Positions 5,076-12,119 of a stretch of DNA of 12,119 nt are shown piece by piece. Position 1 is the first letter of the stretch; each line of letters opens with the position of its first letter. The notes under the pieces are model-generated. The model was not told where the DNA came from, made no database searches, and saw nothing but the letters and a program-made list of their open reading frames with translations. This DNA is from Pavlovales sp. CCMP2436 (lineage: Eukaryota > Haptophyta > Pavlovophyceae > Pavlovales): positions 139,688-151,806 of the forward strand of contig MU631697.1 of assembly GCA_026770615.1 (NCBI GenBank), written 5' to 3'. The position numbers were made by a program, and so were the translations under genes.

Positions 5076-7253
5076 ATGGTGGTATCGTCTAAGACCTCTG
5101 ACGACACGACGAAGGACAAACCTACGGACACACCAACGGACACTACGGACACAGCAAAGGACACACCAAAGGACACAAAGACGGACCACTCGACCGATCG
5201 TGTTCTAGAAGAGGCTAATAATATCAATCTAACAATTCCTCGCTTTAGCATTGATGGAGTGCTGGGCGACATCCCCCCACCTTTACCAAACCAACATATG
5301 TTCGCTTGCTACTGTGGACCCCTGCGCAGCGGGAAGACGAGTATCTCTACCGCTCTTCTCACGCAGGTTTCTCCTAAAATATACGCAGGAATATTCGATC
5401 ACGTCTATCTATTTGTCCCAGCGACGAGCTTCGCGTCTATGAGCGACTCTCCGTTCAAGGGCCACGATAAAGTCTATTACGAATTGAATAAGGAAACGCT
5501 TCAGCTTGTCATCTCGAAGCTCGAGGTTGCATCCAAAATGAAACAGAACTCATTGATTATAATCGAAGATTTCGCTGCTTCTCTAAAGGACACTTTACGA
5601 TCTGATTTGGAAAAACTTATCTGTAACCGTCGTCATCTCCGATGTTCCGTGTGGATTATCGTCCAGACGTATCGTGCCATACCGCTTAGCCTCCGTAAGC
5701 TCATCTCTTCTCTATTTCTTTTTCGGGTCAACAACCTTCGAGAGCTAGAAAGTATCCGGGAAGAGCTGGTCCCCCGGGACAAAAGCGAATTTCAAGCTCT
5801 TTACAACCATGTTTTTGCACCCGGAGCCGACTCGCATCAGTTCATGTATATCGACGTGGGAAACGCCGAAATATTTTCCCGATTTGCCAAATTAAGATAT
5901 CTTGGAAAACAATATCCGACACAAGCACAAAGCAACAAGCAAATGGGCTCAGTCGATGCTCTCAACAAAGACAGGCTCCTTGCCCCAACAGACACCAGTC
6001 CACTGAACCGTTTCACTCACTTTCTTTGGAATGGAGAGCCGTACAACGGTGCGATGCACCCGATTTTTTCGCCTGGCAAGATCGCCCCCGCGTATATGTC
6101 CGGTGCTCGTCACTCTGCCTTCAGTGAAATATTGGTGTACTCCAAACTCCCAGTTGTAATAGACAGCGTGCCTCGTCTCGATCTACCGCGCCTGCCTCGC
6201 GAAACAAAAGACATTTATAATGCATACCAAGATGCGGGAGTATACGATGATATGCAAAATAACAATCGCGGCGAGGCCGTGCTCAACCGTACGATCATCC
6301 CAGCTAGAATGACACCGATGCTAAACGGACGGGATCGCCCATTCATCAATACCAGATCGCCCTTCATAGGGGCGCTGTCGCGGGCGGCAGAGACGACCAA
6401 GTCTTCTACAGTCGAGTGCAGCCTCCGACCGCCTCAAGGACCCCCAGTCGTGCCTGACTCGAGCGGTGTGATCCCTACGGACTACATGCCGCAGCCACCG
6501 TACGTCTCCACGCAGCTACCTGTACGGGGCTCACAGGACGCTTCGATGGCTCCGATGGCTCCGATGGCTCCGGGAGGGGGAAGCGCTCCAAACCTGCTTG
6601 CCATGGTCCCCAGACAGGTTCGTCGTGATACACGGCGCTTCCAGGTCAACCCGTCGGTCACGCTCGCACCGTTTTTGCCTCCCCCGCCCTTGGTGACTAC
6701 ACGGGTCTTCGCCGGGCCCCCACTCCCGCCTGGGTTCGTACGCTCTCCTCAGGGGGACATGCAATCGTCAGAGTCATCCTCGTCATATCAGCAGCCACCC
6801 CGGCTCACATACACCCCACCCACACCTGCAGGACCGAGCACGCCACCAAACTTCCAGTTGACACCTGGGGCACAAGCGGGCCAAGGTCGAGGCCAAGGTC
6901 AAGTGCCGCCACCACGCCGGGAAGTCGGTTTTGATTCACCCTCGAAATCGTCAGGGTCAGGGTCGGGGGGAGGTGTTAATATCAGGGCTGTAATGAAGCG
7001 GCAGCCCGAGGTGAAACGATTGGAAATTCCCTTCACAAGTGCGCAGTACCAGACGATGTGGGAGCTCAGCGACCTGCGTCGCCATCCTTCGAAGAACGAG
7101 GCAGCCGAGGCGGCACAGAGGCAACGTTTGATTACATACTCATCTCTTCTCATCCCGATTCGTGAGAAGTACGGCGATATGCAGACGGAGGATGCTAAGA
7201 AAGCAGTGTCTCTGGTCTTCGGCATGCACATGGACAGCATACCACCTCTATGA
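5076..7253 (+). CDS. A32/FtsK-HerA family DNA packaging ATPase with long proline-rich extension
   Basis: The 725-residue product would power genome packaging into the capsid. The N-terminal 45 residues are a threonine/aspartate/lysine repeat region encoded by GGACAC repeats. The ATPase domain spans about 60-280, with a Walker A GPLRSGKTS (81-89), a Walker B-like LIIIED (160-165) and a polar motif with Q197 in WIIVQTYRAIPLSLRKLISS. This arrangement is typical of the viral A32 packaging ATPases. Family members usually have about 250-350 residues, so the remaining 400 or more are unusual. Residues 290-440 look ordered. Residues 450-635 are proline-, glycine- and serine-rich with an MAPMAPMAP repeat. 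A charged helical domain (640-725) ends the protein. The start is ATG 5076. The gene is preceded by the 157-residue gene and followed by the surface protein, all co-directional. The extension could be a fused second protein or a tether to the capsid. Confidence 0.85.
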   Translation: MVVSSKTSDDTTKDKPTDTPTDTTDTAKDTPKDTKTDHSTDRVLEEANNINLTIPRFSIDGVLGDIPPPLPNQHMFACYCGPLRSGKTSISTALLTQVSPKIYAGIFDHVYLFVPATSFASMSDSPFKGHDKVYYELNKETLQLVISKLEVASKMKQNSLIIIEDFAASLKDTLRSDLEKLICNRRHLRCSVWIIVQTYRAIPLSLRKLISSLFLFRVNNLRELESIREELVPRDKSEFQALYNHVFAPGADSHQFMYIDVGNAEIFSRFAKLRYLGKQYPTQAQSNKQMGSVDALNKDRLLAPTDTSPLNRFTHFLWNGEPYNGAMHPIFSPGKIAPAYMSGARHSAFSEILVYSKLPVVIDSVPRLDLPRLPRETKDIYNAYQDAGVYDDMQNNNRGEAVLNRTIIPARMTPMLNGRDRPFINTRSPFIGALSRAAETTKSSTVECSLRPPQGPPVVPDSSGVIPTDYMPQPPYVSTQLPVRGSQDASMAPMAPMAPGGGSAPNLLAMVPRQVRRDTRRFQVNPSVTLAPFLPPPPLVTTRVFAGPPLPPGFVRSPQGDMQSSESSSSYQQPPRLTYTPPTPAGPSTPPNFQLTPGAQAGQGRGQGQVPPPRREVGFDSPSKSSGSGSGGGVNIRAVMKRQPEVKRLEIPFTSAQYQTMWELSDLRRHPSKNEAAEAAQRQRLITYSSLLIPIREKYGDMQTEDAKKAVSLVFGMHMDSIPPL

Positions 7254-7286
7254 TCGTCTTCGTGGCCGGCTTCGTGAACGGCACTC

Positions 7287-7306
7287 AAAAAAATATATAA
7301 AATAAA
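7287..7306 (+). promoter_or_regulatory. AT-rich TATA box and AATAAA before the surface-protein gene
   Basis: The run AAAAAAATATATAAAATAAA lies 20-39 bases before the ATG at 7326 and 34 bases after the ATPase stop. It combines a strong TATA-like core (ATATATAAAA) with AATAAA (7301-7306), so it may be both promoter for the downstream gene and poly(A) signal for the upstream one. Confidence 0.6.
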
Positions 7307-7325
7307 GACATACTACTCTTCTCAA

Positions 7326-9521
7326 ATGGCCAACGTGTTCGGACGCCTATCTAGCGACCCGCCGATGACGCCTCTTGAGGTGCCGCTAGTGACGAGTACG
7401 AGCACTGAGACCAGGTTAAACCTGAGTGGATTCACCACGGCACAGAATCAGAACCAGACTCGCGACCCCAGGAAGACGTTGGTCATCAGGAACCCGTCGT
7501 CTAGTACGCCAGCGAACCTTGTCCTTCCCTTCAACCAGAGCTTATATGGAAGCCCCCTCGCCTTTGTAGCCGATTTACCGCTTTCAAATGAACTGGCAAC
7601 CACAAAACACAAATCGCTAGGAGTGCAGTTCTCGTTCTCGCAAGCTAAACCAATCGCAGCAGGTTCTATATTCACTCTAGGAGATACCCTCAAACTCCAA
7701 GCGGAGACCGTGACCGACCCCAAGTTGTCGACTTATTCAATGAACCTCCTGCTTCCGGTCGCTTCAGTAAGCGTCACTAATTATACGATAACGGTCGTCA
7801 AAAACCCGTCATTAAATGTTTTTATATCAAGGATTTTCAATTGGAATTCGCTTGACACGCCCGCTGAAATAATCATCAAATGGCACAATACCATGAGGCC
7901 AACCATAGATTCAGTAAGCTTTGGGCACTGCTCGATATCATTCGACGTGTTGAGTGGTAAATTCAGTGCGGTGTCTGATATGAGCACAGCGTATGGTTCT
8001 TTCGCAGGCAGCTTTTTCGTGAATCGTAATATTGGTACCGACCCCAGTAAAAACTCACTAGGCTTGCTCCCAACAAACAATGCGTTCAACCCCAGCTGGG
8101 GGAGTAATATGTCGCCTATTCCGTTCGAAGATGTAGCTCAGGTAGCATACTTCCGGGGTGGTGTTAAAAAGGATGGGCGGAATCGCATCGAGGCTGAGCT
8201 TCTCGTTACGGGATCGAATGCAGCCGTCCAGCGTCACCTAAAATACGATATAACCCGATTCGTGGATGAACAAAACACGATCATTATGCCTTACGATCCT
8301 AAACTTAAATACACTCTGTTTGTAAACAGCGCTAATCAAATCGTATTTTTTGCTGGTGCATCTGAAGTAAAACGGGTGCTAGAGACAGGAGTACTGGCGT
8401 CGATATACACTCAGATATATAGACCGGTAATCCGTGTGTGCGGCTCGGCAATCGCAAGCGGAGCCTATACCGGGGTCATCTCGCCCGTCTCGCTTCTAAA
8501 AGTCTTGAGCAGTCCTGAACGTGATCTCGTTCTCGCAGATTTCGGTCAGAAAAATATACAAGCTTCAAAATCCAAGAACGTGAACTTTCAAGGCATATAC
8601 GCTCAGGCCGCAAACGGTGCGTCCATAGACGTAGTGAACATGATTGAACGGCTCGATAGCGAGGTCTTTTCAACAGACCAGTACGTGAATCTCTTGAGCT
8701 GTACCCCCACAGCCAACTCGTGGCTCGTGACGACTGACAATGACAATGCAAGTGGAAATGTTCAGTGCCACGTTACTCCTGCTTATAGCTTAACAGATGT
8801 CGACGTATTCACGAAGGAGTCGCCTACGTTCAATAATAATATTAACATCCAAACGAGTCAAGATTGGAACAAATCAGACGGCTGGAAGCTAGTGAGCAGC
8901 AGCACGTTTCAAAACAACCCTAGCTTTGCAGCCAACAACGCATTTGATAAGAGATCCGACACGCACTGGGGGAGCTCAGAAGGTACTTTTACTGCTTCAG
9001 GTACCGGATCACAACACGTCACTTTGGAGTACCCAACCCCTGTTAGACTAGCCTCACTTCGGTTTGCAGGATCGAACCGCTACCCGGGTATCACTTGCCC
9101 AACTCAATGGACGATCTCCGCCTCTAACGATACAGATTTTAACACTATACAGACATTTGAAAAAACCAACTGGGTAGCAAATCAAGCGGAATTGTTTTTA
9201 ATAACCGTTGCTCACGAGCCTTATCGATTTTTTAGACTGACAGTTTCCCGGGTGAGCTCAGACGGCACCAACGCGACGTACGTTACCATTCCAGATGTCA
9301 CTTTCATAACAGTTTTTCCTATTGGGGCGCACCTGTTAAGTGCTCAGCCTGTTTCTTCAACCTCGTTCGAAATAGTAATGGGAAGCGCTAATGGGAGGCC
9401 AATGAGTATGATTGGATCTCCGATGGCGTGGGATTTTAATATAATGCTTACCAAAAACGGCCGCATAGTGAACACAGGCCTATACCGGTTCTCATCGACA
9501 GGGCTCGTCAAAACAAGCTAA
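7326..9521 (+). CDS. Large virion-surface protein with discoidin (F5/8 type C) domain
   Basis: The 731-residue protein is beta-rich and has no signal peptide or membrane segment, so it is likely assembled in the cytoplasm or nucleus as a capsid spike or fibre. Residues 1-510 are not assigned. Residues about 518-662 match a discoidin/F5/8C fold: the AFDKRSDTHW segment (539-548) is the classic domain opening, then comes QHVTLEYPTPVRLASLRFAG (563-582), PTQWTISASND (592-602) for the SNDG turn, and YRFFRLTV (633-640) for the closing strand. Such domains bind sugars or lipids, so receptor attachment is a reasonable inference. The stop codon lies inside an 8-base tandem array. It sits between the packaging ATPase and lipase genes, with a strong TATA-like box upstream. 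Fold and role outside the discoidin domain are unknown. Confidence 0.75.
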   Translation: MANVFGRLSSDPPMTPLEVPLVTSTSTETRLNLSGFTTAQNQNQTRDPRKTLVIRNPSSSTPANLVLPFNQSLYGSPLAFVADLPLSNELATTKHKSLGVQFSFSQAKPIAAGSIFTLGDTLKLQAETVTDPKLSTYSMNLLLPVASVSVTNYTITVVKNPSLNVFISRIFNWNSLDTPAEIIIKWHNTMRPTIDSVSFGHCSISFDVLSGKFSAVSDMSTAYGSFAGSFFVNRNIGTDPSKNSLGLLPTNNAFNPSWGSNMSPIPFEDVAQVAYFRGGVKKDGRNRIEAELLVTGSNAAVQRHLKYDITRFVDEQNTIIMPYDPKLKYTLFVNSANQIVFFAGASEVKRVLETGVLASIYTQIYRPVIRVCGSAIASGAYTGVISPVSLLKVLSSPERDLVLADFGQKNIQASKSKNVNFQGIYAQAANGASIDVVNMIERLDSEVFSTDQYVNLLSCTPTANSWLVTTDNDNASGNVQCHVTPAYSLTDVDVFTKESPTFNNNINIQTSQDWNKSDGWKLVSSSTFQNNPSFAANNAFDKRSDTHWGSSEGTFTASGTGSQHVTLEYPTPVRLASLRFAGSNRYPGITCPTQWTISASNDTDFNTIQTFEKTNWVANQAELFLITVAHEPYRFFRLTVSRVSSDGTNATYVTIPDVTFITVFPIGAHLLSAQPVSSTSFEIVMGSANGRPMSMIGSPMAWDFNIMLTKNGRIVNTGLYRFSSTGLVKTS

Positions 9522-9568
9522 CAAGCTAACAAGCTAACAAGCTAACAAGCTAACAAGCTAGCAAGCTA
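9513..9568. repeat. Tandem array of an 8-base unit overlapping a stop codon
   Basis: Seven contiguous ACAAGCTA units follow each other; the last has one A-to-G change. The TAA stop of the surface-protein gene (9519-9521) is made by the junction of the first two units. In every frame the array soon gives a stop. The unit equals the decamer of the array at 261-380 with two bases (CT) removed. Confidence 0.9.
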
Positions 9569-9579
9569 AGCAGAAATCT

Positions 9580-9602
9580 TCAAAAAAAGGACAAAAAAAA
9601 GA
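9580..9602 (+). promoter_or_regulatory. A-rich box before the lipase gene
   Basis: Two A runs (CAAAAAAAGGACAAAAAAAAG) stand 22-43 bases before the lipase ATG, at the same distance as the AT-rich boxes of the neighbouring genes. There is no clear TATA core, so the promoter assignment is tentative. Confidence 0.35.
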
Positions 9603-9622
9603 ACACCCAGACCATAGCCCCC

Positions 9623-10255
9623 ATGTCTTCTGAAAACAGCTTCAAGAGAAACTCAATAGATCTTGCACGAGCCTCGTACCTCTCACTCGACAAGGCGGCG
9701 GAATTTGGGGATTCACTCGGATTCTCACTCGACCAACAACTCTCACAAGCAGACACAATGGTATTTATCGACAAAAAAACCAACCAAGCGTCAATAGTCC
9801 ACCGCGGCTCGGTAACGCCTCGAGACTGGCTCGTGGATGACGTTTTGATCGCGGCCGGGTCCAACCATGAGACGCAGAGACTCCGACGGGCCCGCCAGAT
9901 CACCGCTGCCGCCGAGGCAAAATATAGAACAAAATCAAACGCCGTGGGTCATTCGCTTGGTGGGCGCCTAGCGGAACTCTCTGGCAGCGGTGGTGAGATA
10001 GTGACCTTCAACAAGGCATCGGGCCTGGGAGACCTCAGTCTGGGACGAAATCAGCCACAGAATCGAAATGGGTCAAGACAGACCGACCTACGGACCAGAC
10101 TCGATGCAGTGTCGGCCCTGTCTAATCTTGGCCGTCGTCCAGCCAGCCAGCCCCCGGTCGTTGTTGTCCGTCAAAGAGATCAAGCGAAGCGCTTTCTCCC
10201 TGGGCCGGTACGTTTTCTAGCAAACGTAGCAAAGGCACATAGTCTAAAAACCTAA
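9623..10255 (+). CDS. Class 3 lipase-like alpha/beta hydrolase, virion-associated type
   Basis: This 210-residue protein is expected to cleave ester bonds of lipids. The nucleophile elbow GHSLGG (109-114) places the serine at 111. An HRG segment (60-62) and RDWLVDD (67-73) match the strand before the elbow in class 3 lipases, where RG and DW residues are conserved. EIVTFNKASGLG (125-136) follows as the next strand. Candidate triad partners are D161 in RTRLDAVSAL and H206 in the C-terminal AHSLKT, so the triad looks complete and the enzyme active. It has no signal peptide. The length is compact for the family, as in other small-virus lipases, which are thought to help open endosomal membranes during entry. 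It is the last gene of the plus-strand cluster. Confidence 0.82.
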   Translation: MSSENSFKRNSIDLARASYLSLDKAAEFGDSLGFSLDQQLSQADTMVFIDKKTNQASIVHRGSVTPRDWLVDDVLIAAGSNHETQRLRRARQITAAAEAKYRTKSNAVGHSLGGRLAELSGSGGEIVTFNKASGLGDLSLGRNQPQNRNGSRQTDLRTRLDAVSALSNLGRRPASQPPVVVVRQRDQAKRFLPGPVRFLANVAKAHSLKT

Positions 10256-10436
10256 AAAACCTAAAGTGAAGAGCTGAGGGTCAATGTTGCCTCCGAGGAG
10301 CAGCGTGGGACTCGACGTAGACCATTTTGGAAGGAGCTTGTGGTGGACCTTGCGATCTATTTTTTCTTGGTGTTTTCCTTGATGTTTTCGCACTTGAAAT
10401 TCCACTGCATCTTCTAATTGCTACCGAGATATAAAA
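10256..10436. other. Convergent intergenic region between lipase and CaaX-protein genes
   Basis: The region begins with a short CCTAAAAAA duplication, which gives a second stop in the lipase frame at 10262-10264. After it, the same frame stays open for 50 codons to 10414 and ends in a hydrophobic, membrane-like segment, but it lacks an early ATG. The T-rich part (about 10355-10400) resembles the T/G-rich sequence past the major capsid gene. An ATG at 10284 in another frame gives only about 32 residues. No gene is claimed. Confidence 0.5.
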
Positions 10437-10805
10437 TTAAAAGATGACACAGCATTTGTTTTCGGGGGTTTCCGCTGAAGGGGATCCTTCAATGGCTCCT
10501 GTGGATGTCTTTGAGAATATCAATTGCCTGTTGCTACCGGTTAAGAGGGCGTAGAGTGGTGTGTCGCACAATAGCCATGATCTCCTCCGGTACACTAACG
10601 CAAAGTGATCATTTACCTTAAAAAAAAGACGCCGGTCGTGTGCAAACGTGCCTTCAATTGTCGTCCCGCTTGGGGATCTTTCTATATCGATAAGCTTTAA
10701 ATCGTCAGGCCAGCCGACGCGCATCCCTTGCATTATTCTTCTTAGCTCTTCAAGCTGGTTTTCATGTATTTGAGGACTCGTTGTAGGGTAGCACACGGTC
10801 GTCAT
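10437..10805 (-). CDS. Hypothetical protein with C-terminal CaaX prenylation box
   Basis: The 122-residue protein is not recognised. A helical start (13-28) leads into a beta-rich middle (36-98) with alternating hydrophobic strands, then a disordered serine/glycine/proline linker (99-117) that ends in KCCVIF. The last four residues, CVIF, fit the CaaX rule (cysteine, two aliphatic residues, then F, which favours geranylgeranyl transfer). The extra cysteine before it could be palmitoylated. If so, eukaryotic host enzymes would anchor the protein to membranes. I checked the codons at the C-terminus directly, and they run straight into the TAA stop. It follows the helicase region on the same strand, 45 bases after the nuclease-like frame. 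Confidence 0.7.
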   Translation of the reverse strand: MTTVCYPTTSPQIHENQLEELRRIMQGMRVGWPDDLKLIDIERSPSGTTIEGTFAHDRRLFFKVNDHFALVYRRRSWLLCDTPLYALLTGSNRQLIFSKTSTGAIEGSPSAETPENKCCVIF

Positions 10806-10850
10806 TTCACGGCTAAGCTCTCTTTCAGTGGGTCACATTTTTTCGCTTGG

Positions 10851-11156
10851 TCACGGTCTCGCATTAGAGCGTGGTGGCGACCTTGGAATATTGATGACCA
10901 CGCACTCAATACCGAGCTCCTCGTAGTACTCCAGTTTTTCACGGCTTGGCGGAGAGCTCACCACGACTTCGACGAACTTGATCAGCTTCCGATTTCCACC
11001 GACTCCACCGACTGCCAGATCTGCAATATAGCGAAGTCTCCTACTGGGTACTCTTCGATCGCTCCGTGTCCTGCAGCTATGGCAAGCCTGAATTGCCTCG
11101 CCTTCTCCGCGCGGTGGTTCACCCCTTCTCCCATGTACCGCGGCTCCTTGGCGCTC
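10851..11156 (-). pseudogene. Open frame reading as a PD-(D/E)XK/CoiA-like nuclease domain, frame -1 to the helicase
   Basis: This minus-strand frame is open for 101 codons but has no ATG. Its last 59 codons (from 11030 down) are protein-like: YIADLAV, a glycine turn, then KFVEVVVSSPP, EKLEYYEELGI and ECVVINI. That order (an Asp strand, a Glu-Val strand, a helix ending in a Gly-Ile turn, and a final strand) is characteristic of restriction-like nuclease domains such as those in CoiA-like proteins. The lysine of the classical motif is not evident. The region overlaps the helicase C-terminus in the -1 frame. The helicase frame itself has AIEEYPVG just before, which suits the strand expected ahead of YIADLAV, so a switch between frames near 11035-11060 is likely. 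It is either a mutation, a sequence error or a programmed -1 shift. Confidence 0.5.
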
Positions 11157-12119
11157 TTAACAATAGCTAGCTGCTCGAGGCACCGAACTCGACTGACGGC
11201 CACGTAGAGCATCCGAACATCCCATATCATATTGAAATCGAGGTAGAGTTTGCCGCCTTCGAAAGTGATGCCCTGGTAGCTGTGGATCGTCGATGTAGAC
11301 GAGAACGTGATACCTGCTCCGATATGCTGTGTGAGGTCTACACCGCCGAAACTTGGGGCTAGCTTGTCCGACCGGAAGCGAGCGCCATTGACCAGCACGG
11401 TTCCACGAATAGCCTTTGTGCACTTCCACTCGACCTCTCCCCCCAAAGCCCCCCCGAAGTCGCTCGTAGTCAGCTCACGGGCATATTCAAGTGCCACCGA
11501 ACTGAACGCCTGAAGGGGCGCCAAGTCGACCTCTCCATCGACCTCTCCCTTGGTCTCGCTCTCGCTCTCGCTCTCGCTCCATATGCCCCCGTCCTCACCG
11601 CCCTGGCGTTTCTTGTGCCGTTTTATGTAGAGATCCCGCTTGGCTGCGCTTGCAAAGTTGACCTCGTCCAGCGTCGTTGCCGACATGCACGTGCACTTCT
11701 CGATTGCCGACTGGCCACCGTGGGGACAGAAGCGCGTCGCCGCCAGGATCATATCGCCATCCGCCATCTCCGAACAAACCTTGTAGACAGAGCTATGCTG
11801 CTCCTCTGGCACCGCTTCGCAGATGAACTTGCGTGCCTCTATGATCGCGTCTACCGGCCCTGACGCCTCTTGTCCCTGTTCCTGTCCCCCGTATCCAGCA
11901 GCGAAGAAGAGGCCGCCAGAGGTGTTTGCGATGATGTACCTTAGCCCCTCCTGGATAGACATGAGCAGCGGGTCGATGGTGCGCTTCACGCCCTCCACGT
12001 GGTACCGACGTAGACACTCGATATTCATGCTCGCGCTGTCGACTGGCTGGCACTGCATCGGGACGCCGGTGAACTCGCAGTAGTCGCCGAGGAAGAAGAG
12101 CCTCGCGCCCCATTCCCTG
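10982..12119 (-). CDS. SF1 helicase (Pif1/RecD-like), C-terminal part, truncated at the right edge
   Basis: The frame is open to the window edge, so the gene starts beyond 12119. An internal methionine at 12056-12058 begins the 358 residues numbered here. In the 20 codons before it, LFFLGDYCEFTGVP resembles motif III (GD-x-x-Q-L-P-P-V) of Pif1-type helicases. DMILAATRF (102-110) fits motif IV, VLVNG (221-225) the NG strand, TIHSYQGITF (257-266) motif V, and MLYVAVSRVR (283-292) motif VI. Walker A and B lie outside the window. A SESESESE repeat (161-168) comes from a CTCTCG microsatellite (about 11553-11578). The last 50 residues are unlike the family, and the -1 frame there looks nuclease-like. 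It probably unwinds viral DNA in replication. The region looks richer in G+C than the capsid genes. Confidence 0.75.
   Translation of the reverse strand, partial: REWGARLFFLGDYCEFTGVPMQCQPVDSASMNIECLRRYHVEGVKRTIDPLLMSIQEGLRYIIANTSGGLFFAAGYGGQEQGQEASGPVDAIIEARKFICEAVPEEQHSSVYKVCSEMADGDMILAATRFCPHGGQSAIEKCTCMSATTLDEVNFASAAKRDLYIKRHKKRQGGEDGGIWSESESESETKGEVDGEVDLAPLQAFSSVALEYARELTTSDFGGALGGEVEWKCTKAIRGTVLVNGARFRSDKLAPSFGGVDLTQHIGAGITFSSTSTIHSYQGITFEGGKLYLDFNMIWDVRMLYVAVSRVRCLEQLAIVKSAKEPRYMGEGVNHRAEKARQFRLAIAAGHGAIEEYPVGDFAILQIWQSVESVEIGS
11551..11578. repeat. Coding microsatellite in the helicase gene
   Basis: About four and a half copies of the hexamer GCTCTC are read as alternating serine and glutamate on the minus strand. 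It lies in a disordered, acidic insertion between motif IV and motif V. Because the unit is 6 bases, changes in copy number keep the reading frame. Confidence 0.75.

Noticed and set aside
10253..10264. Reassigned TAA codon, which would extend the lipase
   Set aside because: TAA ends several other genes at sensible places, including the 157-residue, 134-residue and surface-protein genes, so a standard code fits.
10764..11207. 147-residue plus-strand frame
   Set aside because: It is the shadow of the helicase, nuclease-like and CaaX-protein frames on the other strand and shows no domain of its own.

Overview
The window looks like part of an endogenous or free polinton-like virus (a small double-stranded DNA virus of the adenovirus/polinton/virophage lineage) of a unicellular eukaryote. 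The evidence is a complete morphogenesis module: a double-jelly-roll major capsid protein, a penton/minor capsid jelly-roll protein, an A32/FtsK-HerA type packaging ATPase, a large virion-surface protein with a discoidin (F5/8 type C) domain, and a small capsid-type lipase. A eukaryotic setting fits the AT-rich TATA-like boxes 30-45 bases before most start codons, the AATAAA signals between genes, the absence of bacterial ribosome binding sites, and a C-terminal CaaX prenylation box on one small protein. These family calls rest on motif and fold-pattern recognition by eye; no database search was possible. The host cannot be named.

Layout. Bases 1-1950 hold no gene I can support. They contain a tandem array of a 10-base unit (261-380), a striking gapless inverted repeat with two 116-base arms around an AT-rich centre (440-779), a small hairpin (1522-1570) and a T/G-rich stretch (about 1801-1910). 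Bases 1957-4462 are a minus-strand cluster read in the order penton-like protein, 134-residue amphipathic protein, major capsid protein. A 95-base divergent promoter region (4463-4557) separates it from a plus-strand cluster at 4558-10255: a 157-residue unknown protein, the packaging ATPase with a very long proline-rich extension, the 731-residue surface protein, and the lipase. After a convergent gap, the minus strand carries a 122-residue CaaX protein and the C-terminal part of an SF1 helicase that runs off the right edge. Within and beyond the end of the helicase frame lies an open frame without its own start that reads like a PD-(D/E)XK or CoiA-like nuclease domain. It may be a frameshifted or programmed extension of the helicase.

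How the genes may work together. The capsid shell would be built from the major capsid and penton-like proteins, and DNA would be pumped in by the ATPase. The discoidin protein is a candidate receptor binder. The lipase and the 134-residue amphipathic protein are candidates for membrane breach during entry. The helicase belongs to replication, whose other genes (polymerase or primase, integrase, maturation protease) are not in this window.
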